A stretch of DNA of 64,000 nt from Marinimicrococcus sp033875255. GTDB taxonomy: Bacteria; Pseudomonadota; Alphaproteobacteria; Geminicoccales; Geminicoccaceae. The notes below the pieces were generated by a model. It did no database searches. It was given only the letters and a program-made list of their open reading frames with translations, and was not told where the DNA came from. Location: NCBI GenBank assembly GCA_033875255.1, contig JAWZSN010000002.1, forward strand, positions 62,001 through 126,000, written 5' to 3'. Made by a program: the position numbers and the translations under genes. Shown piece by piece: positions 1-9,928 of this stretch; within the stretch, counting starts at the first letter, position 1; each line of letters opens with the position of its first letter.

Positions 1-265
1 GATGGCGGCAGGCCTGCCGGTGATCGCCGCCGACTGCCCGGCGGGCGGACCGCGGGCTCTCGTCACGGACGGCCGCGACGGTCTGCTGGTGCCAAAGGAG
101 GATGTCGGCGCTCTCGCCACAGCCCTCGATTCGCTCATGGGCGATCCGGCCAGCCGCAGCGCGTTCGGCCAGGCTGCCCGTTGCAGCGTGGTCCGCTATG
201 CTTTCCCCAGGGTCGTCGGGCGCTGGACCGAGCTGGTCGAGGAAGCCGTGGCGCCTCCGGCATGA
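1..265 (+). CDS. Glycosyltransferase family 4, C-terminal end (partial)
   Basis: Only the last 87 or so residues lie in the window; the start is beyond the left edge. The fragment opens with MAAGLPVIAADCPAGGP, the stretch around the second Glu of the E-x7-E motif of GT-B retaining glycosyltransferases, and ends with the usual C-terminal helix. It would transfer a sugar from a nucleotide donor to a growing glycan at the cytoplasmic face of the membrane. The polysaccharide genes that follow fit this. Specificity cannot be read from the fragment. Confidence 0.75.
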   Translation, partial: MAAGLPVIAADCPAGGPRALVTDGRDGLLVPKEDVGALATALDSLMGDPASRSAFGQAARCSVVRYAFPRVVGRWTELVEEAVAPPA

Positions 266-271
266 CGCGGC

Positions 272-1501
272 ATGGCCGCGCCCGCCCGCATGAATGTCTG
301 GAGTGTGCGAATGCCGCCGTCCCGTTCGCAGGACCATGAGGCCCGGATCAGCGTCGTGCAGGACGTGGAGAGCCTGGCGGAGCTGGCGGGGCCGTGGCGG
401 GATCTCGCCGCCGAGGCATTGGAGAGCAACGTCTTCTACGAGCCGGGCATGCTGCTCGAGGCCTTGCGCCATCTGCGCGGGCTGCGTGCCTGGCAGATCG
501 TGCTCGTCTTCCGGGGAAGCCGGCTCGTCGGCCTCTTCCCGCTGCAGCGGGCCAGGCTCGGCGGCGGCACCCGCCTGGTGCTGGAGCTTCTCCAGCATCC
601 CCATAGCTTCCTGCACACGCCGCTGGTCCACCGCGACCACGCCGGCAGCGCGATCGATGCCTGGCTGGGCTGGTGCAGGCACGACAGCGGCGCCGCCCTG
701 GTCTTGTGCTCGCGCATCACCGTGGACGGCCCGGTGGCGCGGCTGCTGCGCGAGCGGCTGGACAGCGCCGGCGGCGACAGTATCGAGCTGCGCCGCTACG
801 AGAGGCCGCTTTTGGAGCCGCAGGGCGACCCGGAGGCCTATCTGCGGCGCGTGCTGAGCAGCGAGCGTCGGCGTCAGCTCAGGCGGCGCCGCGCGCTTCT
901 CGGGGAGCAGGGCGCGCTGGCGGTTCGCGTGCTCGGGGCGGGCGAGGAGCCGGCCGCCTGGATCGACGCTTTCCTGGCGCTGGAGGCCAGTGGCTGGAAG
1001 GGCCGCAAGGGCACGGCGCTGGCCTGCAACGAGGACCACGCACGGTTCTTCCGCGCCATGGTGGGCGACCTGCACGGCCGGGGCCAGGCCCTGCTGTCGG
1101 GCATCCAGCAGGAGGGACGGTGGCTGGCCATGTCCTGCCACTTCCGTGCGGCCTGCCCGGATGGCGGCGCATTCTGGTTCAAGCCCGCCTTCGACGAGGA
1201 GCACGCCAAGCTGAGCCCCGGCGTGCTGCTCGAGACCGAGCTGATCCGGCTCCTGCGCGAGCGCTTTGCCGATGTGCGCTGGATCGACAGCTGCACCAGC
1301 CCCGACAATGAGCTGATGGGCAGGCTGTGGAGCGGCCGGCGCGCCATCGCGACCCTCGCCCTGGCGGTGCCCGCCCTGCGGGGCCGGCTGGCCCTGCGGG
1401 CAATGGTCCTCGCCCTGCAGGGCCGTCTCGTTCTGCGCGCCGGCCGCCGCCGCCTCGCTGGCGCGGTGCCGGCCCGGGGAACGGAGCCGGCCTCGACCTG
1501 A
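272..1501 (+). CDS. GNAT-fold acyltransferase of the CelD/BcsL type
   Basis: This 409-residue protein looks like the CelD/BcsL (BioF2-like, GNAT acetyltransferase 6) family, whose members are linked to acylation or assembly of exopolysaccharides. A variable N-terminal half is followed from about residue 190 by an Arg-rich segment (SSERRRQLRRRR) and a GNAT core with EASGWKGRKGTAL and FWFKPAFDEEHAKLSPGVLL, typical of the family. It begins 6 bases after the glycosyltransferase stop, so the two are probably cotranscribed. ATG codons at 272 and 290 are both possible starts. The acyl donor and acceptor are unknown. The last 60 residues are Arg/Ala-rich and probably poorly conserved. Confidence 0.75.
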   Translation: MAAPARMNVWSVRMPPSRSQDHEARISVVQDVESLAELAGPWRDLAAEALESNVFYEPGMLLEALRHLRGLRAWQIVLVFRGSRLVGLFPLQRARLGGGTRLVLELLQHPHSFLHTPLVHRDHAGSAIDAWLGWCRHDSGAALVLCSRITVDGPVARLLRERLDSAGGDSIELRRYERPLLEPQGDPEAYLRRVLSSERRRQLRRRRALLGEQGALAVRVLGAGEEPAAWIDAFLALEASGWKGRKGTALACNEDHARFFRAMVGDLHGRGQALLSGIQQEGRWLAMSCHFRAACPDGGAFWFKPAFDEEHAKLSPGVLLETELIRLLRERFADVRWIDSCTSPDNELMGRLWSGRRAIATLALAVPALRGRLALRAMVLALQGRLVLRAGRRRLAGAVPARGTEPAST

Positions 1502-1525
1502 AGGGTGCGGCGGCGGGGGACGGAT

Positions 1526-2419
1526 CTAACCGCCGGCCGCCTGCGGCTGCTCGAGCGGGGATGGCTCGACCCCCGGACGGGCCGCGCTTGCGGTGATGGT
1601 GGCGCTGGCCGCTGTGGCGGGACCGGGCGCGGCGGCTTTCTGGGCATAGCCGAGCTCCGAGCCCCAGTGCGTTGCCACGGCGAGCGGGAGCCCGACGCCG
1701 GAGCCCACGAATCCCGGTGCGTCCTGGCCGAGCGTCTGGCGCCACCAGGAGGCATCGAAGAACAGCGCGACGAGCGGGATGTTGCGGGCCTCGTGGACAT
1801 AGACCCGGCATCCTTCTGCCAGGCGCGGCCAGATCCCCCGGAGGCACGGCTTGAGGGAGTCGATCAGGTCGACGTCGAGGAAGGCCATCACCACGTCGCG
1901 GTCGAGCTCGGCCATGGTCTTGTCGAAGAAGCCCACACGAAAGTCGCAGACCTCGAGACTGCCGTGGCGCTCGAGATTCGATCTCACCAGCTCGAGGGAG
2001 GCAGCGAACCTCCCCTTGTAGTAGGTGTCGACATGGCCGACATGGACCGCCAGATGCTCGCGATCATGCTCCTCCGGCTCGGGCAGGCCCTCGAAGGAGT
2101 CGCAGATCAGAAGCCGGCGGCCGACCATCGCGCAGGCGAGCGAGAGATTGACCGAGCTGCCGCCCACATAGCAGCCGCACTCGACCACATCGCCCTTCAC
2201 CGACCGCGGCACGCGCAGGATGGCCGCGGCGAGCTCCATATGCTCGCGCACATCGCTCAAGGTCTCGACGCGCCGGGTATTGCGCCAGAAACGGACGAGC
2301 AGCCCGAGCTTCTTTCGCGCGCCGATGCCGTAGTCTCCTCCTATCTCCCTGGAGTGCAGGAAGCGGAGGATGACCGGGATCGACAGGACGTTCCTCGAAA
2401 GCCGGCTGAGGTATCGCAT
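1526..2419 (-). CDS. TylF/MycF-family O-methyltransferase
   Basis: A 297-residue SAM-dependent methyltransferase. Near residue 75 the SAM-binding segment reads VECGCYVGGSSVNLSLA, followed by LLICDSFEGLPEP, the signature of TylF/MycF sugar O-methyltransferases, which need Mg2+ in macrolide pathways. The conserved acidic site VMAFLDVDLIDSLKP lies about residue 175. In this setting it most likely methylates a sugar of the polysaccharide or a lipid-linked precursor. The C-terminal 45 residues are Ala/Pro-rich and look disordered. It converges with the GNAT gene (24-bp gap) and lies 64 bp downstream of the beta-helix gene on the same strand. Confidence 0.82.
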   Translation of the reverse strand: MRYLSRLSRNVLSIPVILRFLHSREIGGDYGIGARKKLGLLVRFWRNTRRVETLSDVREHMELAAAILRVPRSVKGDVVECGCYVGGSSVNLSLACAMVGRRLLICDSFEGLPEPEEHDREHLAVHVGHVDTYYKGRFAASLELVRSNLERHGSLEVCDFRVGFFDKTMAELDRDVVMAFLDVDLIDSLKPCLRGIWPRLAEGCRVYVHEARNIPLVALFFDASWWRQTLGQDAPGFVGSGVGLPLAVATHWGSELGYAQKAAAPGPATAASATITASAARPGVEPSPLEQPQAAGG

Positions 2420-2483
2420 CGGTGATCTCCGCTGTCGTGCGTCGCGCCCTTCATGGGAGCCGTCTCGTTGTTGCCACGCGCCC

Positions 2484-3767
2484 TCATTGCGGCTGCGCCA
2501 TGGCGTTCAGGAACCGCTCGAGATTGGTGTAGCCGTCTGTCCCTTGGGCTCGCCCGCCGTCGAGCGGGTCGTCGGGCGAGAGGCCGTTGGTTCGCTCCCA
2601 GCGATCGTCCATGCCGTCGCGGTCGTGATCCGGCCACGGCTCGCCGCTCTCGAGGACCGGCCAGCCCCCGGCCTCTCGCGGGTCGTCGACGAGCGCGCCG
2701 CTGCCGCTGCGGGCATGCTGCACGATCGTCGCATCGAGACTGTCGCGCGGCCAGGCGCCGGCGCTCTCCAGTACCCGCGAGCGCGCCTGCGCGGCAGTCA
2801 GGACTGACTCGTAGGGCAGCGGGAAGGGCTCCCCGGCGGCGCGGCTGCCCTCGGCCAGCATTGCCACCGGCGCCTCGTTGCCTGCTTCATGGATCTCGGC
2901 CCGGTCGTCCGCCTTGATGACGAAGCGGTAGTTGCCCAGCGGGCGCGGATCGAAGCTGTTGGCGACGACATTGGCCCTGGCGTCGCCGTCGGCGGTCAGC
3001 GGATTGGCGCTGGCCCCGAAGACCAGGTTGCCGCGAAAGTCGGTGAGTCCGCTGGCCAGCCGCGGGTTGCGGTTCAGGTTGAAGGCCAGGAGGTTGCCCA
3101 GCAGGCTGACGCCGTCGGAGCCGGCGCCTACGAGAATGCCCATGCTGTGGTGCTGCTTGGGATCGCGCACCGTGTCGGCCGAGCTCGAGAAGCGCAGCCC
3201 GTAGGCGATGATGCTGTTTTGGATCGTGACGTCGCTCGAGTTGGAGACGTCGACATTCTCGTCGGTCGCGTAGGCGATGCTCAGATGGTCGAGGATCACC
3301 GCCCGCGCGTCGCGCAGCGTCAGCGTGTCGCCGCAGCACACGCCCTTGGGAAAGGCCTCGAGCGAGGAGGCGCCGCGGCGCAGCCGCAGGTGGCGGACGA
3401 TGACGTCGTGGGTGCTGATCCGCAGCAGGCTGTGCTTGCTCTGCCCGGAAAGGCGGAGCTGGATGCCGCCGCCAGGCGCGGTCTGTCCGGCGATGGTCAG
3501 CCAGGGCTCCTCGACCGCCAGCTCGTCCTCCAGGACGATCGTGCCGCCCACGCCAAAGACGCAGACGCGCGGTCCGCTGCTCTCCACGCAGGCGCGCAGG
3601 CTGCCGGGCCCGCCATCGGCCAGCGTGGTGACGTGATGAACGACGCCGCCGCGCCCGCCCAGGGCGACGGCACCGAAACCCTCGGCGCCGGGAAAGGCCG
3701 GCGGCGCCGCTCCCGCGGCGGGACTGGCAAGGAGGGCGGCACAGGCCGCAAGGAGCGCCGGCTTCAC
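2484..3767 (-). CDS. Secreted pectate-lyase-like parallel beta-helix protein
   Basis: A 427-residue exported protein. The first 20 or so residues (MKPALLAACAALLASPAAGA) form a Sec signal peptide. The mature start FPGAEGFGAVALGGRGG and the following VTTLADGGPGSLR are characteristic of PL1-like pectate-lyase superfamily proteins, which fold as right-handed beta-helices. The C-terminus carries DHDRDGMDDRWERTNGL, a calcium-binding thrombospondin type 3-like element. Such lyases inside exopolysaccharide loci usually cleave or process the uronate-containing polymer in the periplasm or outside the cell. The stop of the deacetylase gene lies 4 bases upstream of this start, so the two are coupled. Confidence 0.8.
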   Translation of the reverse strand: MKPALLAACAALLASPAAGAAPPAFPGAEGFGAVALGGRGGVVHHVTTLADGGPGSLRACVESSGPRVCVFGVGGTIVLEDELAVEEPWLTIAGQTAPGGGIQLRLSGQSKHSLLRISTHDVIVRHLRLRRGASSLEAFPKGVCCGDTLTLRDARAVILDHLSIAYATDENVDVSNSSDVTIQNSIIAYGLRFSSSADTVRDPKQHHSMGILVGAGSDGVSLLGNLLAFNLNRNPRLASGLTDFRGNLVFGASANPLTADGDARANVVANSFDPRPLGNYRFVIKADDRAEIHEAGNEAPVAMLAEGSRAAGEPFPLPYESVLTAAQARSRVLESAGAWPRDSLDATIVQHARSGSGALVDDPREAGGWPVLESGEPWPDHDRDGMDDRWERTNGLSPDDPLDGGRAQGTDGYTNLERFLNAMAQPQ

Positions 3768-3771
3768 CGCC

Positions 3772-4785
3772 TCATGCCCCCAGTCTCGCCCGGGGGGTCG
3801 CGCGCCGCGCCTCGCCCGCCTGCCACGCCCGGGCGAAGCCGCCCACGGTCATGCCGCGATAGCGGCTCCGCGCATGGGCGAAGAGCGCATCGAGATCGTC
3901 GAAAAGCTGCTCGACGTCGTCCGGTCCGGGGAAATAGGGGCTCCCGCCGGGCATCAGCTCGGAGGAGTGGATGATGAATTGCGCATGAGGCAGCCCGCTT
4001 TGCGCGGTCTCGTCGAGCAGGGCAATAAGGCTCGCGAGGTTGCCGCGGCGGGGCCGCAGCCAGCGATGCGGCGCCACCATCTTGGCCATGCCGCGCGCTG
4101 CCAGCGAGCCTGCCGGCAGCAGGTCGCGCAGGGCGCGCAGGGTTTGTGGGTCGCTGCGCCGCACGGTGAGCGGCACCTCGAGCAGCGGCGAGCCTCCGGG
4201 ACGCGTGACGTCGTCGAGATCGACCCGGTAGGGCTCGTGCGGCGCGCGCCGATGGTCCACCACGATGGTGCGGCCCGGGCCCATCCCCTCGTAGCGCCAG
4301 GCCATGTGCGGCGTCACCGAGCAGTCGGCGCGGTAGCCCTGCTCGACCAGGGCCCGGGCATAGGTGCCGTCAAACGCCCAGCGTCCGGCCCGGTGGCTTT
4401 CCATGGCCACCTCGAACGTGTCTTCGAGCAGGCGCGTCATGAACGCCACCTTGGCGCGCAGGACTGCGGACGGGTAGGCGACCAGCGGGGGATGGGCGGC
4501 GAGATCGTCGCTGGTCAGCGGCATCAGCGGCGGCGAGTTCCAGGCATGGAGGTGCATGCCGATCTCGCCGCTGCTCTCCGCCAGCACGGCGCGGCCGAAC
4601 GCGACGAAGGCGGGATCGGTCGCCATCTCGTAGTTGGTCAGGTAGGTCGGCAACACCCCGTGGCGCCGGCACAGCTCGTGGAAGCGCGGCAACGAGGCGA
4701 CGTTGCGCGTGGTGATCTCGCGCGGCCGCGCCCACTGGTTGTCGCCTTCGGTGTCGATCGTGACGAGGAAGGCGGGGGCGGTCAT
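3772..4785 (-). CDS. Polysaccharide deacetylase-like (NodB homology) protein
   Basis: A 337-residue cytoplasmic-looking protein with no signal peptide. It begins FLVTIDTEGDNQWARP, where the Asp and Glu match the first metal motif of the CE4/NodB family, and has IGMHLHAWNSPP near residue 95 as the His metal motif. Family members remove N-acetyl groups or related acyl groups from glycans. The start overlaps the stop of the upstream FemAB-like gene in an ATGA, so the pair is translationally coupled. The short, leaderless form suggests action on a cytoplasmic precursor or lipid-linked intermediate; this is inference. Confidence 0.75.
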   Translation of the reverse strand: MTAPAFLVTIDTEGDNQWARPREITTRNVASLPRFHELCRRHGVLPTYLTNYEMATDPAFVAFGRAVLAESSGEIGMHLHAWNSPPLMPLTSDDLAAHPPLVAYPSAVLRAKVAFMTRLLEDTFEVAMESHRAGRWAFDGTYARALVEQGYRADCSVTPHMAWRYEGMGPGRTIVVDHRRAPHEPYRVDLDDVTRPGGSPLLEVPLTVRRSDPQTLRALRDLLPAGSLAARGMAKMVAPHRWLRPRRGNLASLIALLDETAQSGLPHAQFIIHSSELMPGGSPYFPGPDDVEQLFDDLDALFAHARSRYRGMTVGGFARAWQAGEARRATPRARLGA

Positions 4786-5564
4786 GGGGCGAGGCCATGC
4801 CGCAGGGAGCCGGGGGTGCTGCCGCGCAGCGTCCGGGCGAGCCAGCCGCGCGCTGCGAGCGAGGCGTGCAGCGGCCAGGAGACGTAGGTGGGCTCGCTTA
4901 CGATACTGCCGCCGAAACTGTCCTTGAAGCGGTTGATGTTGGCGAGCTTGGGGTCGCTCGTGGCGAGGGCGTAGCCGCCGAAATCGTAGGTGGCGATCCC
5001 TTCCTCACGCAGCCGCAGCATGTCGGCGAACACCAGGTAGCGATGGGCCAGGCCGATCAGCCGCTGGGTCTCCTGGTCATCCGGCGGATGCTCGGCGGTG
5101 CAGCTCACGAGGTTGCGGGCGCGTCCGATCTCGCGGTCGACCAGGTAGCCGCGCATCGCCAGGACGCGACCGTCGATGGCGACCCTCGTGACCAGCGCGG
5201 GGCCCGGCCGCGCCAGCACGTGCCCGGCGTCGAGCGTGGCGAGGCCGCGCCGGCGCGCAAAAGCGTTGTAGGTGCGGATGAAGTAGGCGCGGTCGCGCTC
5301 GACCCCTGCCACCGCACCCAGTCGCTCCGCCTGGCGCACGAAGGAGCGGGTGCGCGGCTTGAAGCCCGCCATGAGCTGCTCGGGCGTCTGGCCGAGATCG
5401 ACCAGCAGGGTGGAGAAGGGGCGGCGCACATAGCCGAGCCGCGGCGCCGTCCTGGTGCACTGCTTGAACTCGGCGAGGCCCAGCCAGCCGGCGCGCGGCG
5501 GCGCCTCGCGGAACCATCCGACGCGTATCCTGGGGAAGGTCGAGCGGGACGTGGTCTCGAGCAT
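4782..5564 (-). CDS. FemAB/GNAT-like acyltransferase of the polysaccharide locus
   Basis: A 260-residue protein resembling the FemAB-like GNAT proteins of exopolysaccharide clusters. The LMAGFKPRTRSFVRQAERLG segment (about residues 64-83) and the late IATYDFGGYALATSDP and INRFKDSFGG segments match the conserved fold, the last being typical of GNAT-like transferases using activated acyl or aminoacyl donors. It is the second such protein in the locus (see 272-1501), so two different acyl decorations are plausible. It lies 33 bp downstream of the epimerase gene and overlaps the deacetylase by 4 bases. An acyltransferase next to a deacetylase suggests a switch of N-acyl groups, which is inference. 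Confidence 0.65.
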   Translation of the reverse strand: MLETTSRSTFPRIRVGWFREAPPRAGWLGLAEFKQCTRTAPRLGYVRRPFSTLLVDLGQTPEQLMAGFKPRTRSFVRQAERLGAVAGVERDRAYFIRTYNAFARRRGLATLDAGHVLARPGPALVTRVAIDGRVLAMRGYLVDREIGRARNLVSCTAEHPPDDQETQRLIGLAHRYLVFADMLRLREEGIATYDFGGYALATSDPKLANINRFKDSFGGSIVSEPTYVSWPLHASLAARGWLARTLRGSTPGSLRHGLAP

Positions 5565-5597
5565 GGCCGGCTCATCCGTTCCTGGGCGGGCGCCGTG

Positions 5598-6671
5598 TCA
5601 CGACGCCGCCGCGGTCGCCATCGCCGGCATGGCGCCGGCCTTGCGGAGCGGCAGCCACTCCTCGAGGTACCATGTCACGAAGCGCGGCACGCCGGTCTCG
5701 ATCGGCGTGTCCGGCCGGAAGCCCACGACACTCGCCAGATCGGCGATGTCGGCGCAGGTCGCCGGCACGTCGCCGGCCTGCATCGGCAGATGGAGCTTCT
5801 CCGCCTCGCGGCCCAGCGCCCGCTCCAAAACCTCCACCAGGTGCAACAGCTCGACCGGCCGGTTGTTGCCGATGTTGAAGAGCCGATAGGGCGCGCTGCT
5901 GATGCCCGGATCGGGCATGGCGCCGTCGAAGCGCGGGTCCGGCGCCGGCACATGGTCGATCACCCGCCGGATCCCCTCGACGATATCGTCCACATAGGTG
6001 AAGTCGCGCCGCATGTTGCCGTTGTTGAAGAGCTCGATGGGGCGCCCGCCGAGGATCGCGTCGGTGAACAGGAAGAGCGCCATGTCGGGCCGCCCCCACG
6101 GCCCGTACACGGTGAAGAAGCGCAGGCCGGTCACGGGCAGGCGGTAGAGATGGCTGTAGGAATGCGCCATCAGCTCGTTGGCCTTCTTGGTGGCGGCATA
6201 GAGGCTCAGCGGATGGTCGACATTGTCGTGGACCGAGAACGGCATGCTGGTGTTGAGCCCGTAGACCGAGCTGGTCGAGGCGAACACGAGATGCTCGACG
6301 CCGTGATGGCGGCAGCCCTCGAGGATGTTGGTGAAGCCCACGAGGTTGCTGTCGATGTAGGCGTGCGGGTTGTGGAGGCTGTAGCGCACGCCGGCCTGGG
6401 CCGCGAGATTGACCACCGCCGCGGGCCGCGCGCCGGAGAAGAGCTCGCCGACGGCGGCACGGTCGGCGAGGTCCATGGCGGTGAAGCGGAAGCCTGGCCA
6501 CTTTGCCAGCCGTGCGAGCCGCGCCCGCTTCAGGCGGACGTCGTAATAGGGGCTCAGATTGTCGATCCCGACGACCGAGCAGCCGTCCTCGAGCAGCCGT
6601 CTCGCCAGATGGTAGCCGATGAAGCCGGCGGCTCCGGTTACCAGGATCGTGCCCTCGTGTGCCAGCGCCAT
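5598..6671 (-). CDS. UDP-glucuronate 4-epimerase (NAD-dependent SDR)
   Basis: A 357-residue extended short-chain dehydrogenase. The N-terminus has the Rossmann motif VTGAAGFIGYHLA, then NLAAQAGVRYSLHNP, STSSVYG and the catalytic YAATK. The phrase IDNLSPYYDVRLK and the GPWGRPDMALF segment are characteristic of UDP-glucuronate 4-epimerases (CapI/LpsL type), which make UDP-galacturonate for capsules and lipopolysaccharide core. Length is normal. It follows the UDP-sugar dehydrogenase by 37 bp on the same strand, so the two probably supply uronate donors for the polymer of this locus. Exact substrate (UDP-GlcA or an N-acetylated uronate) is not proven. Confidence 0.85.
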   Translation of the reverse strand: MALAHEGTILVTGAAGFIGYHLARRLLEDGCSVVGIDNLSPYYDVRLKRARLARLAKWPGFRFTAMDLADRAAVGELFSGARPAAVVNLAAQAGVRYSLHNPHAYIDSNLVGFTNILEGCRHHGVEHLVFASTSSVYGLNTSMPFSVHDNVDHPLSLYAATKKANELMAHSYSHLYRLPVTGLRFFTVYGPWGRPDMALFLFTDAILGGRPIELFNNGNMRRDFTYVDDIVEGIRRVIDHVPAPDPRFDGAMPDPGISSAPYRLFNIGNNRPVELLHLVEVLERALGREAEKLHLPMQAGDVPATCADIADLASVVGFRPDTPIETGVPRFVTWYLEEWLPLRKAGAMPAMATAAAS

Positions 6672-6708
6672 GCGCCGCTCCTTCCGCCGCTTGGTTGGTC
6701 CGTTCCGC

Positions 6709-8010
<1,302 letters not shown>

Positions 8011-8536
8011 CGCCTCCCCCTCGCCTGCGACCGGGGCCGGCGCGCGCCGCAATGGCGAACCCGCGAACGGCCGGCCAGCCCAGGTCGTTCAACTTTACGT
8101 ATGGCCTCCGGCTTGGCGACGGCGCATCCGGTGCAGGACGGGCGGGCAGCTCCGCCGAACGGTGCTCCGGGGCGAGTCTTCTGCGCAGAAAGACGTAGAC
8201 CCAAAGAGGTAGAAGGCCGGTAGGCACCGCTGGTGCGTCGAGATGGCGGAAAATGACGCGATGGCCGGCACGGCGAAGCCTGCAGGTGGCGTGCCAGGAC
8301 CACGTCCAAATGCTTAGCTGGTCTATTTGGGCGTACACTTGATCGCCGACTCGCGACGTCGTGCCGCGACTGTTACGAAATGCCGAGGTCATTTGGACCG
8401 GCAGTAGAAATGACGATACTCACGACGAGCGGCCATCTGCGTGCCGGCGCCATCGTGCCGCCGAGGCGACGTCGGGTGCCGCCGAGGCGACGTCGGGTGC
8501 CGTCGAGCCGCAGGGACGCAAGGTTGTGGATCGCCC
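8011..8536. promoter_or_regulatory. Divergent intergenic region of the polysaccharide locus
   Basis: About 525 bp lie between the start of the UDP-sugar dehydrogenase (minus) and the MurJ-like flippase (plus), so promoters for both halves of the locus must be here. The middle (about 8240-8400) is less G+C-rich than the flanks and includes an AT-richer patch near 8310-8345 that could hold promoter elements. I cannot assign a clear -35/-10 pair or an operator. The right part holds a 21-bp tandem repeat listed separately. No convincing gene is seen on either strand. Confidence 0.5.
8455..8508. repeat. 21-bp tandem repeat upstream of the flippase gene
   Basis: Two identical copies of GTGCCGCCGAGGCGACGTCGG lie at 8455-8475 and 8476-8496. 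A third, diverged and partial copy starts at 8497. The array ends about 29 bp before the chosen ATG of the flippase. If translation began at the in-frame ATG at 8441, the repeat would be translated as a Cys/Arg-rich repeat unlike any MurJ N-terminus, so I treat it as untranslated leader. Confidence 0.7.
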
Positions 8537-9928
8537 ATGATCGCCCAGGCATCGGCACGGATGGGGCGTCTGGCCTCAAGCTGGCGCCATGCCGCCTTGA
8601 ACCGTCATGTGCTCTCGGCGGCGGCGACGGTGGCGGCTGCGACCTTCGTCCTCAAGCTGGTGACGGCCGGCCGCGAGCTGGTCGTGGCGCACCGGTTCGG
8701 CACCGGCGACGCGCTCGACGCCTTCCTCATCGCAATGCTGGCGCCGTCCTTCGTGATCAGCGTCCAGGTCGCGGCCTTCTCCGCGGCCCTGATGCCGAGC
8801 GTCATCCGCGTCGCCGACCAGCAGGGCCCGGCGGCCGCCCGCCGGCTCATCCAGAACGCCCTCCTCGGAGTCTGCCTGTTGCTTCTCGCGCTGACCGGCC
8901 TGCTCTATGCGGCCGGCGAGCCCATCGTCCGCCTGCTGGGCTCGGGCTTTTCGGCCGAGAAGAGGAGCCTCACCCTCGAGCTCCTGCACCTGCTTCTGCC
9001 GATCATCATGCTCCAGGGGCTGGTGCGCTTTTTCGCGACGCTCCTCAACGCCCGCCGACGATTCGGGCTGGTGGCCCTGGTGCCGCTGGCGACGCCGCTC
9101 CTCACCGTGCTGCTGCTGGTTCTCGCCTGGCGGGCGGACCCCCGCCTGCTGGTGGCCGGCATGGTGGGCGGCGCCGGGCTCGAGCTGGCCTTGCTCATGC
9201 CGCTGATAAGGCGGCTCGGGCTGCCGGTCCTGCCGCGCTGGCACGGCTTCGACGAGGCGACCCGCACGGTGGTGCGCCAGTACCTGCCGACGATGCTGGG
9301 AGCGCTCACCGGCAGCGCCGTGGCCATGGTCGACCAGACCATGGCGGCGGCCCTCGAGCCGGGCAGTGTGGCGTCCCTGAGCTATGCCGGCAAGATCAGC
9401 ACCCTGATCCTCGCCTTCAGCGCGCAGCCCCTGAGCGTGGCCATTCTTCCCTACCTCTCCCGGCTCGCGGCGGCCCGCAAGAGCCACCAGCTGCGCCAGG
9501 CCTTCCTCAGCTGGGTCGTGCTGGTGGTGGCTCTCTCCACGCCACTGGCCGCGGCTCTGGGGCTCTACTCGGAAGATCTCGTGCGGCTCTTGTTCGAGCG
9601 CGGCGAGTTCACGCGGCAGGACACGATTCTCGTGGGCTACCTGCAGATGATCTACGCCATGAAGATGCCCTTCTATCTGGCCGGCGTGCTGGGCTCGCGG
9701 TTCCTCAACGCGCTGTCCATGAACGGCGTTACCGGCCTGATCGGCGTCATGAACTTCGTCGCCAACATCGTCGGCAACCTGATCTTGATGCGCTTTCTCG
9801 GCGTCGCCGGGATCGCGCTGTCCACCGTCCTTGTCTACGCGCTGTCGTCGGTCGTGATCGTGACGGTAGTGCACAGGCGGCTGGCCCGGATGTGCCGCGA
9901 GCCGGCCGAGGGGGGAGGTGCATCGTGA
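8537..9928 (+). CDS. MurJ/MviN-family lipid flippase of the polysaccharide locus
   Basis: A polytopic membrane protein of about 463 residues in the MOP superfamily. Long hydrophobic segments run through the whole length, and the N-terminal KLVTAGRELVVAHRFGTGDALDAFLIA matches the conserved first helices of MurJ/MviN. RFFATLLNARRRFGLVAL and QPLSVAILPYLS in the middle are also typical. In a polysaccharide locus such proteins more likely move lipid-linked oligosaccharide than lipid II. ATG 8537 was chosen because longer starts include the tandem repeat; ATG 8561 is another option. Its TGA overlaps the next start as GTGA, opening a chain of coupled genes. Confidence 0.82.
   Translation: MIAQASARMGRLASSWRHAALNRHVLSAAATVAAATFVLKLVTAGRELVVAHRFGTGDALDAFLIAMLAPSFVISVQVAAFSAALMPSVIRVADQQGPAAARRLIQNALLGVCLLLLALTGLLYAAGEPIVRLLGSGFSAEKRSLTLELLHLLLPIIMLQGLVRFFATLLNARRRFGLVALVPLATPLLTVLLLVLAWRADPRLLVAGMVGGAGLELALLMPLIRRLGLPVLPRWHGFDEATRTVVRQYLPTMLGALTGSAVAMVDQTMAAALEPGSVASLSYAGKISTLILAFSAQPLSVAILPYLSRLAAARKSHQLRQAFLSWVVLVVALSTPLAAALGLYSEDLVRLLFERGEFTRQDTILVGYLQMIYAMKMPFYLAGVLGSRFLNALSMNGVTGLIGVMNFVANIVGNLILMRFLGVAGIALSTVLVYALSSVVIVTVVHRRLARMCREPAEGGGAS

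Noticed and set aside
8441..8536. Longer N-terminus for the MurJ-like flippase
   Set aside because: The 32 extra residues come from the 21-bp tandem repeat, are Cys/Arg-rich and do not match the family.
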